DNA of 64,000 nucleotides from Annulohypoxylon bovei var. microspora (Eukaryota; Ascomycota; Sordariomycetes; Xylariales; Hypoxylaceae): positions 186,001-250,000 of the forward strand of contig MU405226.1 in NCBI GenBank assembly GCA_022836615.1, given 5' to 3'. Below, one piece after another: positions 46,258 to 58,091 of this stretch (positions are counted from its first letter, which is position 1; the number at the start of each line of letters is the position of its first letter). The notes below the pieces were generated by a model, which saw nothing but the letters and a program-made list of their open reading frames with translations, ran no database searches and had not been told where the DNA came from. The position numbers and the translations under genes are program-made.

Positions 46258-49200
46258 TTAGACGATCATACTCTTAGTTCTTGAATGAACTCGTCTAGAC
46301 TCGGCGCGCTTTCGAAGCATGTCTTCCCTCTTAAGGACGAGCTCACACCACTTGCGGCGGCCGTTAGCCGTATTTCCACTATCCTCGACGCCGCCGGATC
46401 GGCCCATGACATCGCTTAAGGCTCTCATCCAGCCTTGCTTGTCCTCGCGGGTGTCGGCGTAGAAGTCAATGATCTCGCCGTTGTTAAATCGGATACGGAA
46501 ACCCTCTTCAACGAACATGTAGCCTTCTTCCTCTTCTGCAAAAGCAGAGCGGCGCCTCTTGCCATTGCGACCCGTAGTCTCGGGATCAGTAAGTTGTCGT
46601 CGGTCATCGATAAGTCGCTTAGCATTCGCCAGGTTGATAGTAGCACGCGGCTGGCGGGTAGTCTCATGGTAAGCGGTTAACTTGGTGCCGACTAACTTGA
46701 AATAACGACGACGCCAGTACTATTCATTTCTCAGGTTAGCTATCATATGCTTTCATGGTCTGTGTTGGGATGGAAACTTACAGGGCAGTCCCCTCCTTGC
46801 TGACTTAGATGGCCTTCCCAATTCTTGCTTAATCGCTCTTCGGCGGCCTTCAGCTCTCGGATGCACATGCCCATGCTCTTGGGCATCTCGTCATCTGCAC
46901 TTCCCTTAGGCCGGGGCACAAAAAGCAGTTGTACCTCGAGCTTGCCGATCTTGTAAGGTGCTCGACGCACTACGGCATTGCTGGGAACTCCAGCGCGCTT
47001 GCTCTTGACACTGCTGGCAAAAGCAGCCTCTTCGGTAGCCCATTCGTTGAACGCGGCGATCTCTACCATATAAGGCCGTCCGTAGCAACGAGTCTCGTGC
47101 TCCTTGAGGCAGACGTACGAACGTGCGAAGGTTCCGTTCTCCGCGGCAAGGGGGGAAAGTAGATCCCACGCAGATGATGCAGCATTCATCTGCTTGGCGG
47201 CAGCCTCTCGCTGAGCTAGAGCATATGCTTCTTCCTCTGCACGTTGACGAGCCTCCATCTCCTTTCGCTTCTTTGGGCTAGCGAAAACACGAGAGAAGGG
47301 GGACGACTTGGGCTTCGAAGCCTTAGGTGTTGCAAGTAGCGTGCGTTGAGGTGCCGGCTTATCCAGTTTCACATTAAGAGTAAGTTGGAATTCCAATTCA
47401 CGAGGAACCACCAGCTCAAACTCCTGACCGATTGGCGCATTGCGGGCCAACTCGAGCCAAGATGTCGTCACGCAGTGTACGCCATTGTCGAGGGTTAGGC
47501 TGAACCATACTCGTTCATCTGGTAAAAAATTAGTATTCGCATGGAAAGCCAAATTACCAATATTTGGATGAAAAACTTACTCTTGGGTAGAGGAAGATCG
47601 AGATCTTTCACTCCCATTACCTTGATAAACAATCTACCTCTCTCACCACACTCCTCGGTGGCGAGATCTGAAGAGTCTTCTTCAGGAAGCGAATTCATTG
47701 TTGTTGTAGTTATAGCGTTGCTTTCATGTCCTGGAACAGGTGGAACTGGAGCGCCAATGCCTGGTCCTGGTCCGTGGCGTTTCCTAATGCTTCTCCTATG
47801 CTTACCGTTCCAAGGTTCAACAGTCCAGGACTGGGGGCGCTGTTGCTTCACTGGTGAATTACCAGCAGAGCGAGTGCCCGCTCGAACCTCTTCTGTGTCT
47901 TTGTCGCTGGCAGTCACAAGTTTTGTGTTCTGGCGCATGAGGTAGCCGCGCTGTTTGTAAGGTGGACAGTTAGCTTTGAGAGAACTGGTTCTGCTGGGTG
48001 ATTCTTGAGGGACAGAAGAAAATGTTTTCTTTGGGGAAGTGGGAAAGTTGTAAGGGTGGGGAGGATTTTGGTATCCAACCTTTTGTGCCTCAATCACTCG
48101 TTGGAAATCCTGGTCTAGACTGAGACCGAGGTCAAGATCCAACGTGAGACTGTTCTTCTTGAAACTAGGGTGACGCTCCAGGAACTCATCGCCAGTTGGA
48201 ACCGTTAGATGATCCGGCGCCAGATCACGAGAGAGACGGCTACGATGCCGATCAGGAATCGGTGGGATACCGGGCGCAATTTCGCGGCTTACTTGTCTAC
48301 GAGCCTCGCGCATGGCCTCAAGGTCAGACGGAGTTGAAGAAGGACGAGTCTTCAGCCTAGAGCCAGAAGAAGCCTTAATAGTTGCTTCTCGTTCCGGGAT
48401 TGCTGGCGATTCGAGGAAGGGTTCTTCTTGCACCTTTACTTTCACCTCTCCCATTTCCTCAATGTCATCATCAACAACCTCCTCTTCCACCTCCTCTTCC
48501 ACCTCCTCTTCCTCATCCTCTTCCTCATCATCCTCTTCATCATCGTCATCGTCATCATCGTCGTCATCATCATCGTCATCATCATCATCAGAAACAGGGT
48601 GATGGATAACGGATTCTGGAGTACCGGGCTCCTCTTCTTCTTCCTCCTCGTCTTCCTCGTCTTCAGGATCGCCCCACCCAGAGCCATCATACTCCGGCTT
48701 TGACAGAGGCTTCTTTTTCTTCTTCTCTGGGGTATACGGACGTTGTAAGTAAGCCTGCGCGTCGGACATCTTATGGCTTTCTGAATATGTGAGGGCACCC
48801 GCCTCTTTCGCCTTTGGGAGCATGTGAGATTGCAAGCTCCGAGTGAATTCCGCATCCTTAAACGGACTGTTCACTTGAGGAAGAGTAGCACTGAAATTTG
48901 TGATAGCTTCTTCAGATGCAGGGCTCGCTGCTCGAGGAGTCGTGATTAACTCTTCAGGTTGCGTGTCATCAGAGTGGGGGTTCTTGGCTTCATCAGAGTA
49001 ATGACTATCTGTGTCATAATCCTGACCATCCTTTTGCGATGCGGCATCTTCATCCTCAGATCGCTGATAGAGATCATAGACGTCACCTTTGTCATCATCG
49101 CTCTCGTGGCCCTCGTCGCTCTCGTGGATCTCGTGAACGACAACGCTGTCTTCATTCTGCTCCGTGATATCCTCAAGAACTGAGTCCTCGATACTAGCGA

Positions 49201-50980
49201 TGGGGACATCAGGGTCAAAAGGCATACCACGAGCCAGACTCGTGTCTGGGCCTAAAGAGCTATTGAAGGCGAAGTCAGAGTCTCGCTCAGTGGCCCTGTT
49301 GCCATTAACACGTCGCAGGATCGATTGACGAGAGATGCTAGGAAGTTGGTAATCCATGTCAAGCCCCGATATATCACCAAGGGTCTCCTCTTCTTCATTG
49401 ACCGTAACGTCCGGGTCTTCGCGCTCCGGAGTGGGGCTCATCACTCTATCACGAGCACCAGCTCGTCGCATTCGACGCTCCCGTTGCTGTTCTGCGAAGG
49501 TCTTGGCAGAGTTATCAGCCGCCTTGGGACTTGTCTCGTCCGAAAGCATCATTAGCTTTAGTCGTTCCTCCAAAGACATGCTACCATTGCCAATGTTGTG
49601 AATCTCCGACTTGCTCACTGAAGCTGGTGGCGGCGAAGGAAGACCTCGAGGGGAGCCTAGCATACGCTCTGCCGTGGCGGACAGTCCATTGGAAGATGAA
49701 GACTGAGATCGAGCATGGCCCATACCCGGTAGAGGGGGTAGTGGTCGGTGGTCATTGCTGGAGGTAGAAGAATCGGTACGAGAATGCTGTGGGCGGACAG
49801 CAGCTGGCTGTGATAGAACCCCTTCGGGCATTGGACTGCTATCAAAACGTGTATCACGATCTTGACGCCAGTCATCGGGCCCGACAACTGGGGTCTTATC
49901 CGTGTCTTCAAGGGTCGCATCAAAACTGTCATCCTGCGGCTCGCCATCTTCTCCGACGTAATGTCCATAGACATAGTCATCATCATCCTCGTCTTCAAAG
50001 CTGCCTTCGCGAGAGTTTGTGCCAATGGAAGACAGGTCAGGAGTGGCCATCTCGTACTCGTTGACTTGAGGTGGCGCGGCATCAAACGTGACAGATTTGG
50101 CATGACGATGGAGAAATTTACCACTTGGAAGTACATGGTCTTCATATGAGGCGTCTGTGAAGACGTCGTCCTGGGAGTCTTGGCTGCTCTTAAAGCGATT
50201 CGCAGACATAGAGGACTTGATAGGAGATACTTGGTCTTTGCTTGGAGTCTGAGGACCACCAGGAGCTAAGACTGGTCGAGAACTAGTCTTGGTAGGGGAA
50301 TAGATGGGAATGCCAGTGTGGCTATCTGAGCGGCCATGGCTTGCTCGAAAAGGAGAACCTCCAGTACCTCCATAAGCATTGCCTTGTATCTTAGAAAGAG
50401 GACGCTCGATAGTCGGTACACGCGTTGGGTCATACTCGTGCTTTTGTTCTCTAGCGAACATGGTACTGTTCTTGACGCGCGATGCTTTTTGTAAGCGCTC
50501 GATCGAGGAGCGCCTTGTCGGCGATGGGGAGCCAGTACGACCACCATACAACTCGTTCTCGGTACGGTTGATGTTACGATTCTGCCAAAACAGACGCGGG
50601 GAAGAGGTACCATCCAGAGGGGAGGACTGGAATGGTGATGAATCGGTGTTAAGACCCATTTTCTGCGCCACGAGCATTAGCAAAGGACGAAGTGAGTCAA
50701 ATCGGACAAATTTAGGTTAGAATTACCTGAATGATCTTAGGAGACTGGTTCCAGCTTGGCGAGTTTCGTCGCTGCTCAGTTGCAGAGATCTCAGACAATG
50801 GACGAGGAATGTTACTCTTAATTGGGGATGAAATAGGTGTGCTGTTCTTAGAAATACGCAGAGGTTGCGTTACCTGCAGATGGACTCGTTAATTTCGAGG
50901 CACGTAACTAATACTAATTATGTCGAATAATAGTATTTTGTTTGCATAATGAAACTTACCGGCTGCTCATCAGAAGCCAT
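46258..50980 (-). CDS. BUD4: Bud4-like septation/anillin-related protein with C-terminal PH domain
   Basis: Minus-strand exons 50960-50980, 50727-50873, 47581-50662, 46782-47518 and 46258-46719 join in frame to 1482 residues. The first exon codes only seven residues. The long N-terminal part is disordered and phospho-rich, with an Asp/Glu run encoded at about 48475-48600. The anillin-homology region starts around residue 1065 (RLFIKVMGVKDLDLPLPKNERVWFSLTLDNGVHCVTTSW). The last 154 residues contain a PH domain from YWRRRYFKLVGTKLTAYHE to DKQGWMRALSDVM. In Aspergillus and yeast Bud4 works with septins and Bud3 to place the septum or bud site. Splice sites keep phase throughout. Confidence 0.95.
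48475..48600 (-). repeat. Asp/Glu run in BUD4
   Basis: On the coding strand GAT/GAC and GAG/GAA triplets encode about 15 Asp followed by mixed Asp/Glu. The plus strand shows it as CATCGT and CTC triplets. Long acidic runs like this commonly vary in length between isolates. Confidence 0.85.
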
Positions 50981-52525
50981 GTTGGCAGTGGCAGATGTAA
51001 ACACGCAAAATGTCTTCTGATTATTGCAAATTCATGCCTCCCGAAGGAGAAAATAAACAAAAAAAGGATGCGCAGACGATATGATCAAATTCGTGGCGGT
51101 GGCGCGATGCAGAATGGTGCAGAATGCAGAATACAGAATGCGATATGCGACCTACTGCAATGCACGAGGGAGAGAGTTGGTATTCAAGTGATGTTTTTGG
51201 CAAATAGAAAGGGTTGATCGAGTGACGGACGGGATTGGTCGATCAAGAGGGCAATGTTTACGTTGGACTTGAAAAGCCAAGTGAGACAATTGCTAGCCCT
51301 AGGGTAATAAAAAGGGTGCGTTCTTGAAGGTTAAGCAGAATAGTAGCAGAATAGATACTAGATATTATAGTATCGTCGCCAGTCAACAGCAGTATTTTCT
51401 TTGCAAGAAGGAAATGTTGAGAAGTGAACAAAAGGTGGTGACGATAACGATGATTGACTGCAGGTTGCAAGGAGGTTATTTGCGGTTATTTGGATGGCGG
51501 CAGATGTAAACAGACATGGATAGTGGGGAGTGCGGGACGATAATACTGTCATAATAGGATCATAATAGGTCAATATCAATCCGCTGCAATCCCCCACCAA
51601 ACTTACAACTTCCCGACACCAAATCCACTAAATTCAGGTACAGTTCAGGTGCTCCCTTCCACAACTTTCCGCGTCGCTGTTACCCGGCCAACACAATCAC
51701 GCACGATCCATTTAGCGACCCGAGATTTCTTATTTGTCTCAAGTTTGAATTAGGTACCGGGGTACTTGCTTCCTATCATGCAACAAACTCCCAATCGAAG
51801 AGCTTAAGAGCTTAATCCCACAAATCATCACATCACGGCAGCTGCATGGCAACTGCACTCTTTGAATTTACCTGGGCAACTACAGTATAAATTGCTGAGC
51901 TAAAATATATTCATCCTCCAATTGGCAGGCAGGTATTTTATGTGCCTGCTTAATACCTATTAACCTACCTACCTATCTACTGTGTAACTTGCGCATCTGC
52001 ATGTCGAATTATTGTACAGTATAAAATTTAAAGTATATCACAACGTTAGAATGATGTAGGTAGGATATTATACTATGTACCTACAGTAGGTAGAGCTGAA
52101 TAGGTACATATCATAGCTCATGTATGTAGACGTAGGTATGTCCACCCTAGTTCGACTTACTATGTAGAGGTAGTACCAAGTATTTACGGGATAACTAAAC
52201 AAGTCTATGGCACACCATAGATTATATCCATAAGCATACCGAATATGAGCAGTCTATGATTTAGTAGTCGGTTGGGAATAATAACTAAAGAGCATTAGAA
52301 GTAATCACACATACTTAAGACGAAGCAAGAGGAAACGCAGTGTTGAACAGAGGAAGCCGATCTGTATTTATCTTCCTGTAAAGACCGGCTGGGTTGGTAT
52401 CAGATGCACGCCATGCCATGTCATAAATATTACAAATAAAAGCCACAAGTATCGCTAAACATAATCCCTCATTTTGTACCTGTACTTCCAAGACACCTTT
52501 ATGTACCTCTCGTGTATATTGTTAC
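50981..52525. other. Upstream region of BUD4 and 3' flank of the H+-ATPase gene
   Basis: About 1.5 kb. The BUD4 side holds likely promoter and 5' leader. At 51930-52135 there is a dense cluster of TACCTA/TAGGTA words. No gene recognised. Confidence 0.5.
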
Positions 52526-55500
52526 TTATTCCTCATCCTCCACGACCTGCTTCTGGGCAAGGTAAAAGCGGTCACCCTTCTCGTCACGCTCGTGCTCTAG
52601 CGCCACCTTGCTCAGATGCGTGAGGATATTCTCCATCATCGTGTCCTGGGCCGACCTCTTCTTGCGACCGAGATCGTTGAGGCTCTTCATGCGAGTCAAG
52701 GTCTGATAGATGATAGCGATGACGATGACACAGGCAATCGAGTACACCCAGACCACAACGATAGTCAGGATGTCAGTGGCGCCGTTCTGGGATAGCTTGG
52801 ACGAGATCGAGGCTGGGCTCGACGGCTCGCCCGCTCCACCGGAAAACCAGCCGAAGCCGGCGAAGAGAGATGCAAGGATATCAACGCCAAAGATGGCGCT
52901 GACCAGTTGCCATGAGGGCTTCGTCTCGAAGCCACGTGTAACAAAGATAAGCCAGTTCTCTGTTAGTGATACTTGTAAGAAAATAATTTCCTGAATGGAA
53001 CCGTAGTCCTGAACAACGCCACCACCGGGAAGCCACAGCGTGCCACGAAGAATCCAGGTTCCGAGGGCGAGCAGAGCGCCAAGGACAATGCTTATGATCC
53101 AGATCTTAGGAAGCTGCCATTCTACAGGTCGCTTCTCGTAATGCGCAGTATCGTAAGCGACAGCGATAGTAGCCAAGTCGGCGAATAGAGCCAAGAACAC
53201 GATAAGATCTGCGCGGATCGTCTCGTTGATGATGATCATAGTGGTGACTAAGTAAATTTCAAGGTGCAAGCAAAGCGCGATACGGTACTGGATGTAAGCC
53301 TTCATGCGCTGGAAAATCTGCCGAGAGATCTTGATAGCCGAGACGATGGTGCTGAGACCTGGTGCGAGAAATACGATGTCAGCAGCTGCCTGTGCCGCCT
53401 CCGTGGCGCCTTCGACAGCGATTCCGCAATCGGACTTTTTCAAAGAGGGTGCGTCATTCACGCCATCGCCTGTCATTGCTGTTAGGTGACCGCGTTGCTG
53501 GAGCATCTCAACTACCTGATACTTGTGCTCGGGGAACACCTCAGCAAATCCGTCTGCTCTCTCACAGAGATCGTGGATAGCAGTACCAGCCATATCACTG
53601 TGAAGTAGCTTGTCAGAGTTGTATACCTTGGTTCCCAAGGCCAACATCCGGCACGTTTCTTTCGCAATAGCAATAGCATCACCAGTTAACATCTTAACCG
53701 AGAGACCAAGGGCTTGCGCTTCAGCAATGGTTTGAGCCGTGTCGGAACGCGGGGGGTCGAAAAGAGAAATCATTCCAAGCATTTCCCAAGGGCCATCTTC
53801 CTCCTGAACGGCGACAGCAAGAGAACGGAAACCACGGCGCGCAAACTCTGTGGCCTTCTCCCTGAAGAGAGCAGCTTGCTGTTCATTGCAGTCCGTCAAA
53901 GCCAAGACAGCTTTGGGGGCGCCCTTGGCGCAGGTGTAGCGCACGCCCTGGTGAGTGCATACAGCCGTGATACGCTTAGATACGGGATCGAAAGGGGTAA
54001 ATTTATCCGTCTTCCAGCCTTCGCTAATCATTTCCTTGGCCTTTGGATATCGCTTAAGAGTAAGAATGGTGATTTTGTCAATAGGGTCGAGAGCCTTGAT
54101 GTTGTGCGATGATGCCAAAGCTGCAACAGCCATCATCCAGTTAATGTCCACACCTTCCATAACAAAAGGCTCACGGACGGAAAGTTGGTTGGCGGTCAGA
54201 GTACCAGTCTTATCGGAGCAAAGGATATCGACTCCGGCAAGCGACTCGATCGCAGTTAGCTTTTGTACAATAGCTTTCTCCTTAGCAAGGTATGCGGCGC
54301 CGACAGCTAAGGTGGTTGTTGTAACGACAGGGAGACCAACCGGCACACCGATGATCAGGAGGATGAGTGCGTAAGTCAGCAGGTTGTTTGAGCTTTCCTC
54401 CGGCATAACAATGTGAAGATTGCGATAAAATCCGCCAATCCAGGCAGTGAGAATCCAGAAAACGACGAGAACCAAAAGAGTAGTACCAATCGAGTCCATG
54501 ATCGCCTTGAAATGACCCGAGTCCTTGGCTCCTTGAACGAGACTAGCCGTCTTGCCCACAAACGAAGCTTGTGCGCCAGAAGTAACCACTCCGTAGGCCT
54601 TGCCACGCTTGCAACCAGTTGTATAGTATACGATGTCGGTCATGTATTTTTCAACTGCAAGAGATTCGCCAGTGATAGCACTTTGATCGATAGCAACGAT
54701 CGCATGGCCTACGTGAGGAGTTCCCTCATCATCGCCTTCGTCGAATTTCTCCTGGCGCGGTGAACTGACGTCCTGGGCTGTAAGCTCCGCCTGGTACTGT
54801 GCTTGTCCATTGGGGTTATCATATTCGCAGATACTACAACAACGGGAGTCAGTAATTCATTCTCTAGGAAAGAGTTTGAGGAGTTTTGAGCATGTCTCGA
54901 GCAATAACTCCCGAAACTGACTGGGAAGGGGGAAAACGTACAGACGAGCGTCACCTGCGACAACTTGACCTTCCTCAATGATGATCTGCGCTAGTTAGCA
55001 TCTATATGGAATTGATAAAGGGTCCATAGAACAAAACTTACGATGTCGCCTGGCACAAGCTCCCGGGCTTTAATCTCTGTTTCCTGCCCATCTCGAACGA
55101 CACGGGCCTTCATGGCGATGTCTCCCTTCAAGCTGGCAACAACGTCGGCGGCTTGCTTTTCTTGGTACCAGCCGACGACGGCGTTGAGCATCAAGATACC
55201 AATGATGATGCCGGCATCCAGCCAATCCTGCATGCCCAGGGCAATGATGACAGCGACTTCCATGACTAGTACTTATGTTAGTATATGAACAGAAACGGTC
55301 AATAGATCACACAGGACGAACCATAAAGAACAGGACCGCGAAAAAAGCCAATAAACTTGAGGAGCATGTTCTCCTTCTCAGTTGAAAGCTCGTTCCATCC
55401 ACAGAATTTCCGTCTCCGCTCAACTTCCATTGATGAGAGACCATCTCTGATGTCCGTGTTTAGCCAGTCGCTCGGCGTCTCGAAGTCACTCAGAGAAGCA

Positions 55501-55876
55501 CGAGCGTAGCCAGCCTTGCCACCTCGCCAGAATGCCCACCAGGGCCTCTGTTCGCCCTCTTGTGAGAAGTCTTCCTCCCCAACTTCCGCATTTGGATCTC
55601 TATACGTATCGACGTAACGAACCAAGCTGGAACATGAATTAGTCGCTGCCTGGTTTTTGTCTCTCAGTGAACTTACGCTCTGTACTCGTCCAAGTACGGG
55701 TTGTCGCCGTTGTTGTTACTGTCGACCGTATTATTCCTTGTATTCTCCGTCAAGAAACTCCCGGCTTCTAGGTCATGATCGGACGCCTCTTCGATGGTGG
55801 TGTCGATATAGCCAGGCGGCGCGGCGCCTCTCTGATGACCGCCGAAAGCCCTAATCTTCTTAAAATTGGGTGCCAT
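52526..55876 (-). CDS. P-type plasma-membrane H+-ATPase, Pma2-like
   Basis: Minus-strand exons 55677-55876, 55322-55626, 55042-55265, 54942-54985 and 52526-54833 join in frame to 1026 residues. Motifs of subfamily P3A are complete: TGES at 312-315, the phosphorylated Asp465 in DKTGTLT, KGAPKAVL, MLTGDA and TGDGVNDAP. Around ten membrane segments are visible. The N-terminus (MAPNFKKIRAFGG...) and the 1026-residue length differ from the 920-residue major Pma1, so I read this as the second fungal pump. It lacks an obvious Pma1-type regulatory tail, ending QKQVVEDEE. The pump exports protons to energise uptake. The exon at 54942-54985 is only 44 nt. Donors include the weak GTTCGT (55321). Substrate assignment rests on homology. 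Confidence 0.93.
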
Positions 55877-58091
55877 TATGACCCGAGGTACAGCCCAGCT
55901 GTATAAAGAAATGAAGTAAAAGGAAGAGACGGAAGGAAAGAGATGCGCGGAAGCTGAGGGAGGTGGGTGAAGTGATGGCGGAAGTGGCAGGACAGCACAA
56001 ACCTCAACTCTGAAAGCCAGAGGACATCGTCCCTACTTATACAAAACACCTACCGGCGAGACAAGCAAATACGCGATGCTACTCATCGCGAAACTCTTGG
56101 CTGGTTACTCTAAAGCACCCTGGAAGATGCTCCACAGAGAAGCTAGGCAAATAGCGAGGCTGTCTCTTTTAGTCCAGGGCGGCAATCTGAAGCTTTGTCG
56201 TGAATGTAGCTACTAAGATTTTCATCCATGGTGAAGCTTTGATATTGGACGAATTGACCAATCACAGCTCAAGGAAGTGTTGTATTAGTGGTACGGGTCT
56301 CTCTTACAAAAAGGCCCGTGGTCATATGTCGATCCGTTTCGAGTGGACCGTTGCGGCTACTTCGAGGTGCTTCAATGGTGGTATTTAGCCAAGATACCTT
56401 CAAAGATTGCGATTGTGAAAATGCCTCACCGGCGCAGGTTTGCTGAACACGATCGATCTCACACACGGAGTCCGGGGCTATCGTTGAAGCGTACGTAGTC
56501 CCCGGCGAAGTTTCAGCACTGATCCTATATGAAACCGCCGCTTGTTGGACTCGAGCCGTGGCACGTGATCTATTATCCTACTCAAGACCCCTGTGCTGAA
56601 GAAACAAAAAGAGCGTTGAAACAGAAACAATCTGTAGCCAAGCCGTCCGGGGATTTCCCCAAAGATAACTTCAAGCTCAAATTTATCGTCTCGTCTCTGG
56701 AGAAAACGTGAATGCCAAGAGGAGTATTACTAGAGATCATCGCTTCTGGAAATAGCTAAGACAGGACAGAAACAACAAACTTGATATGCTATTAATAGTT
56801 TGCACTTGGCGTTTACAGTGAACACTTCGGATTCGCGCGATGCGTCACGAATTGTCTCTATCGACCTCGATTGTGAAGATGATTGGTAGCATCAAGCGCA
56901 TACCTAGTAGCAAGATAAGTAGGCTAGACAAGAGATGAAGACGCTTTAAGCAAACGATGAGCGAGCCAAGTCTCTCGGAACGATTCTCAAGCTCGTCTCC
57001 GTAACCACACTGATCCCCACGAAAGACAAGGTTCAATAGTGACGACCATGATAGAGCCAGCGAGCCAACAGTCTTTTCTCTAACGAGCATGTCGAGGACC
57101 TTGAACCCCCACAAGAGGACTACATACTAGCTCATATCGTCTAGCCCGCCCCGAGTTGTGATAGAGGACCTCCGAAATTACAGTGGCTCCTATAACACTC
57201 GGGCATATAGTCGTTAGAAATTGAGACTCCAACAAGATTGATGTGTATGGTGAGGGCTGAATCGTAGATAGCGGTCATATCGACCTTACCATAACACGCA
57301 AAGCGGCGATAGTCCGGGCTTAGAGTAGTACATATGTCGCGGGTTGTTTTATCCATCCAACTAGGTTGATGAAACTCTCAGCGACCAAATGGTAATTTAC
57401 TCTGTAACCTCGTAGAGAAGCTAGACTACTGAGAGATAGATGCTGCATAGGCTTCATCATGGTCCATGGTAGAGATAATGTGCTACAGAAGAGGAGAGAA
57501 GCTTGGGGGTCGAGAGAGATCGTCGCACCAGTTATATGAAAGTAGAGGTCGTAGGGGCATTCTTGGCCAAAACGTCTTGGCCTTGGTGGTGCGGCGCCCG
57601 TAGTGTTGACCAATAGGTCAAGCTAGCAGCCTGCCAAAGCCAAGAGTACCAAGACCAACAACATTCTCAATAAGAAAAGCTTAGTTGACTTGAACTCCTC
57701 GAATCGACGGTGGGGGTTGGATGCACCAATTTCAACTGCCGGGCGTCGATGGAGAGATGAAATGCTTGTTACTTGCAGGTTGCAGTCGTAATGGAATCTC
57801 ATTTTCCATCATTTTCGCTTGGGGCATTCTGATGTAAGCAATAATCGCGTTAAATACATATATCTATTAGATATAAGTCGTGATAGATGCATATTGATTT
57901 ATCAGGACCCGTATTACTTTAGGTGAAATAGTTGTTCCAAGGTCCGAGCGATAAGATAACAAATTATTTTTCCAACCTTAGAAACTTCAAGGTTAGAAGC
58001 CCACTTTGAAGATCTAGCAGGGACAAGTGAGCGATCATCGCTGAATCTTCAAGTTCAACGTCTCTTCGTTTATCAATTCAATTCCTACATC
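55877..58091. other. Divergent region H+-ATPase / DBP9
   Basis: About 2.2 kb between divergent genes. Most is unremarkable. A possible decayed minus-strand secreted-protein gene at 57141-57664 is listed separately. Another minus frame at 56845-57114 has no recognisable features. The DBP9 promoter should lie just before 58092. Confidence 0.45.
57141..57664 (-). pseudogene. Possible decayed secreted-protein gene
   Basis: On the minus strand an ATG at 57664 opens a signal-peptide-like start (MLLVLVLLALAGC), then a TAG at 57623-57625. The same frame stays open to 57320 and carries cysteines (GQECPYDLYFHITG...LLFCS). A second open stretch in another frame follows at 57356-57141 with four more cysteines. 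Together this looks like a small cysteine-containing secreted protein with a nonsense mutation and an intron or frameshift. It could also be chance: no known family, and no splice pair was confirmed. Confidence 0.25.

Noticed and set aside
48312..48602. Plus-strand serine-rich open frame
   Set aside because: Antisense of the Asp/Glu run of BUD4.
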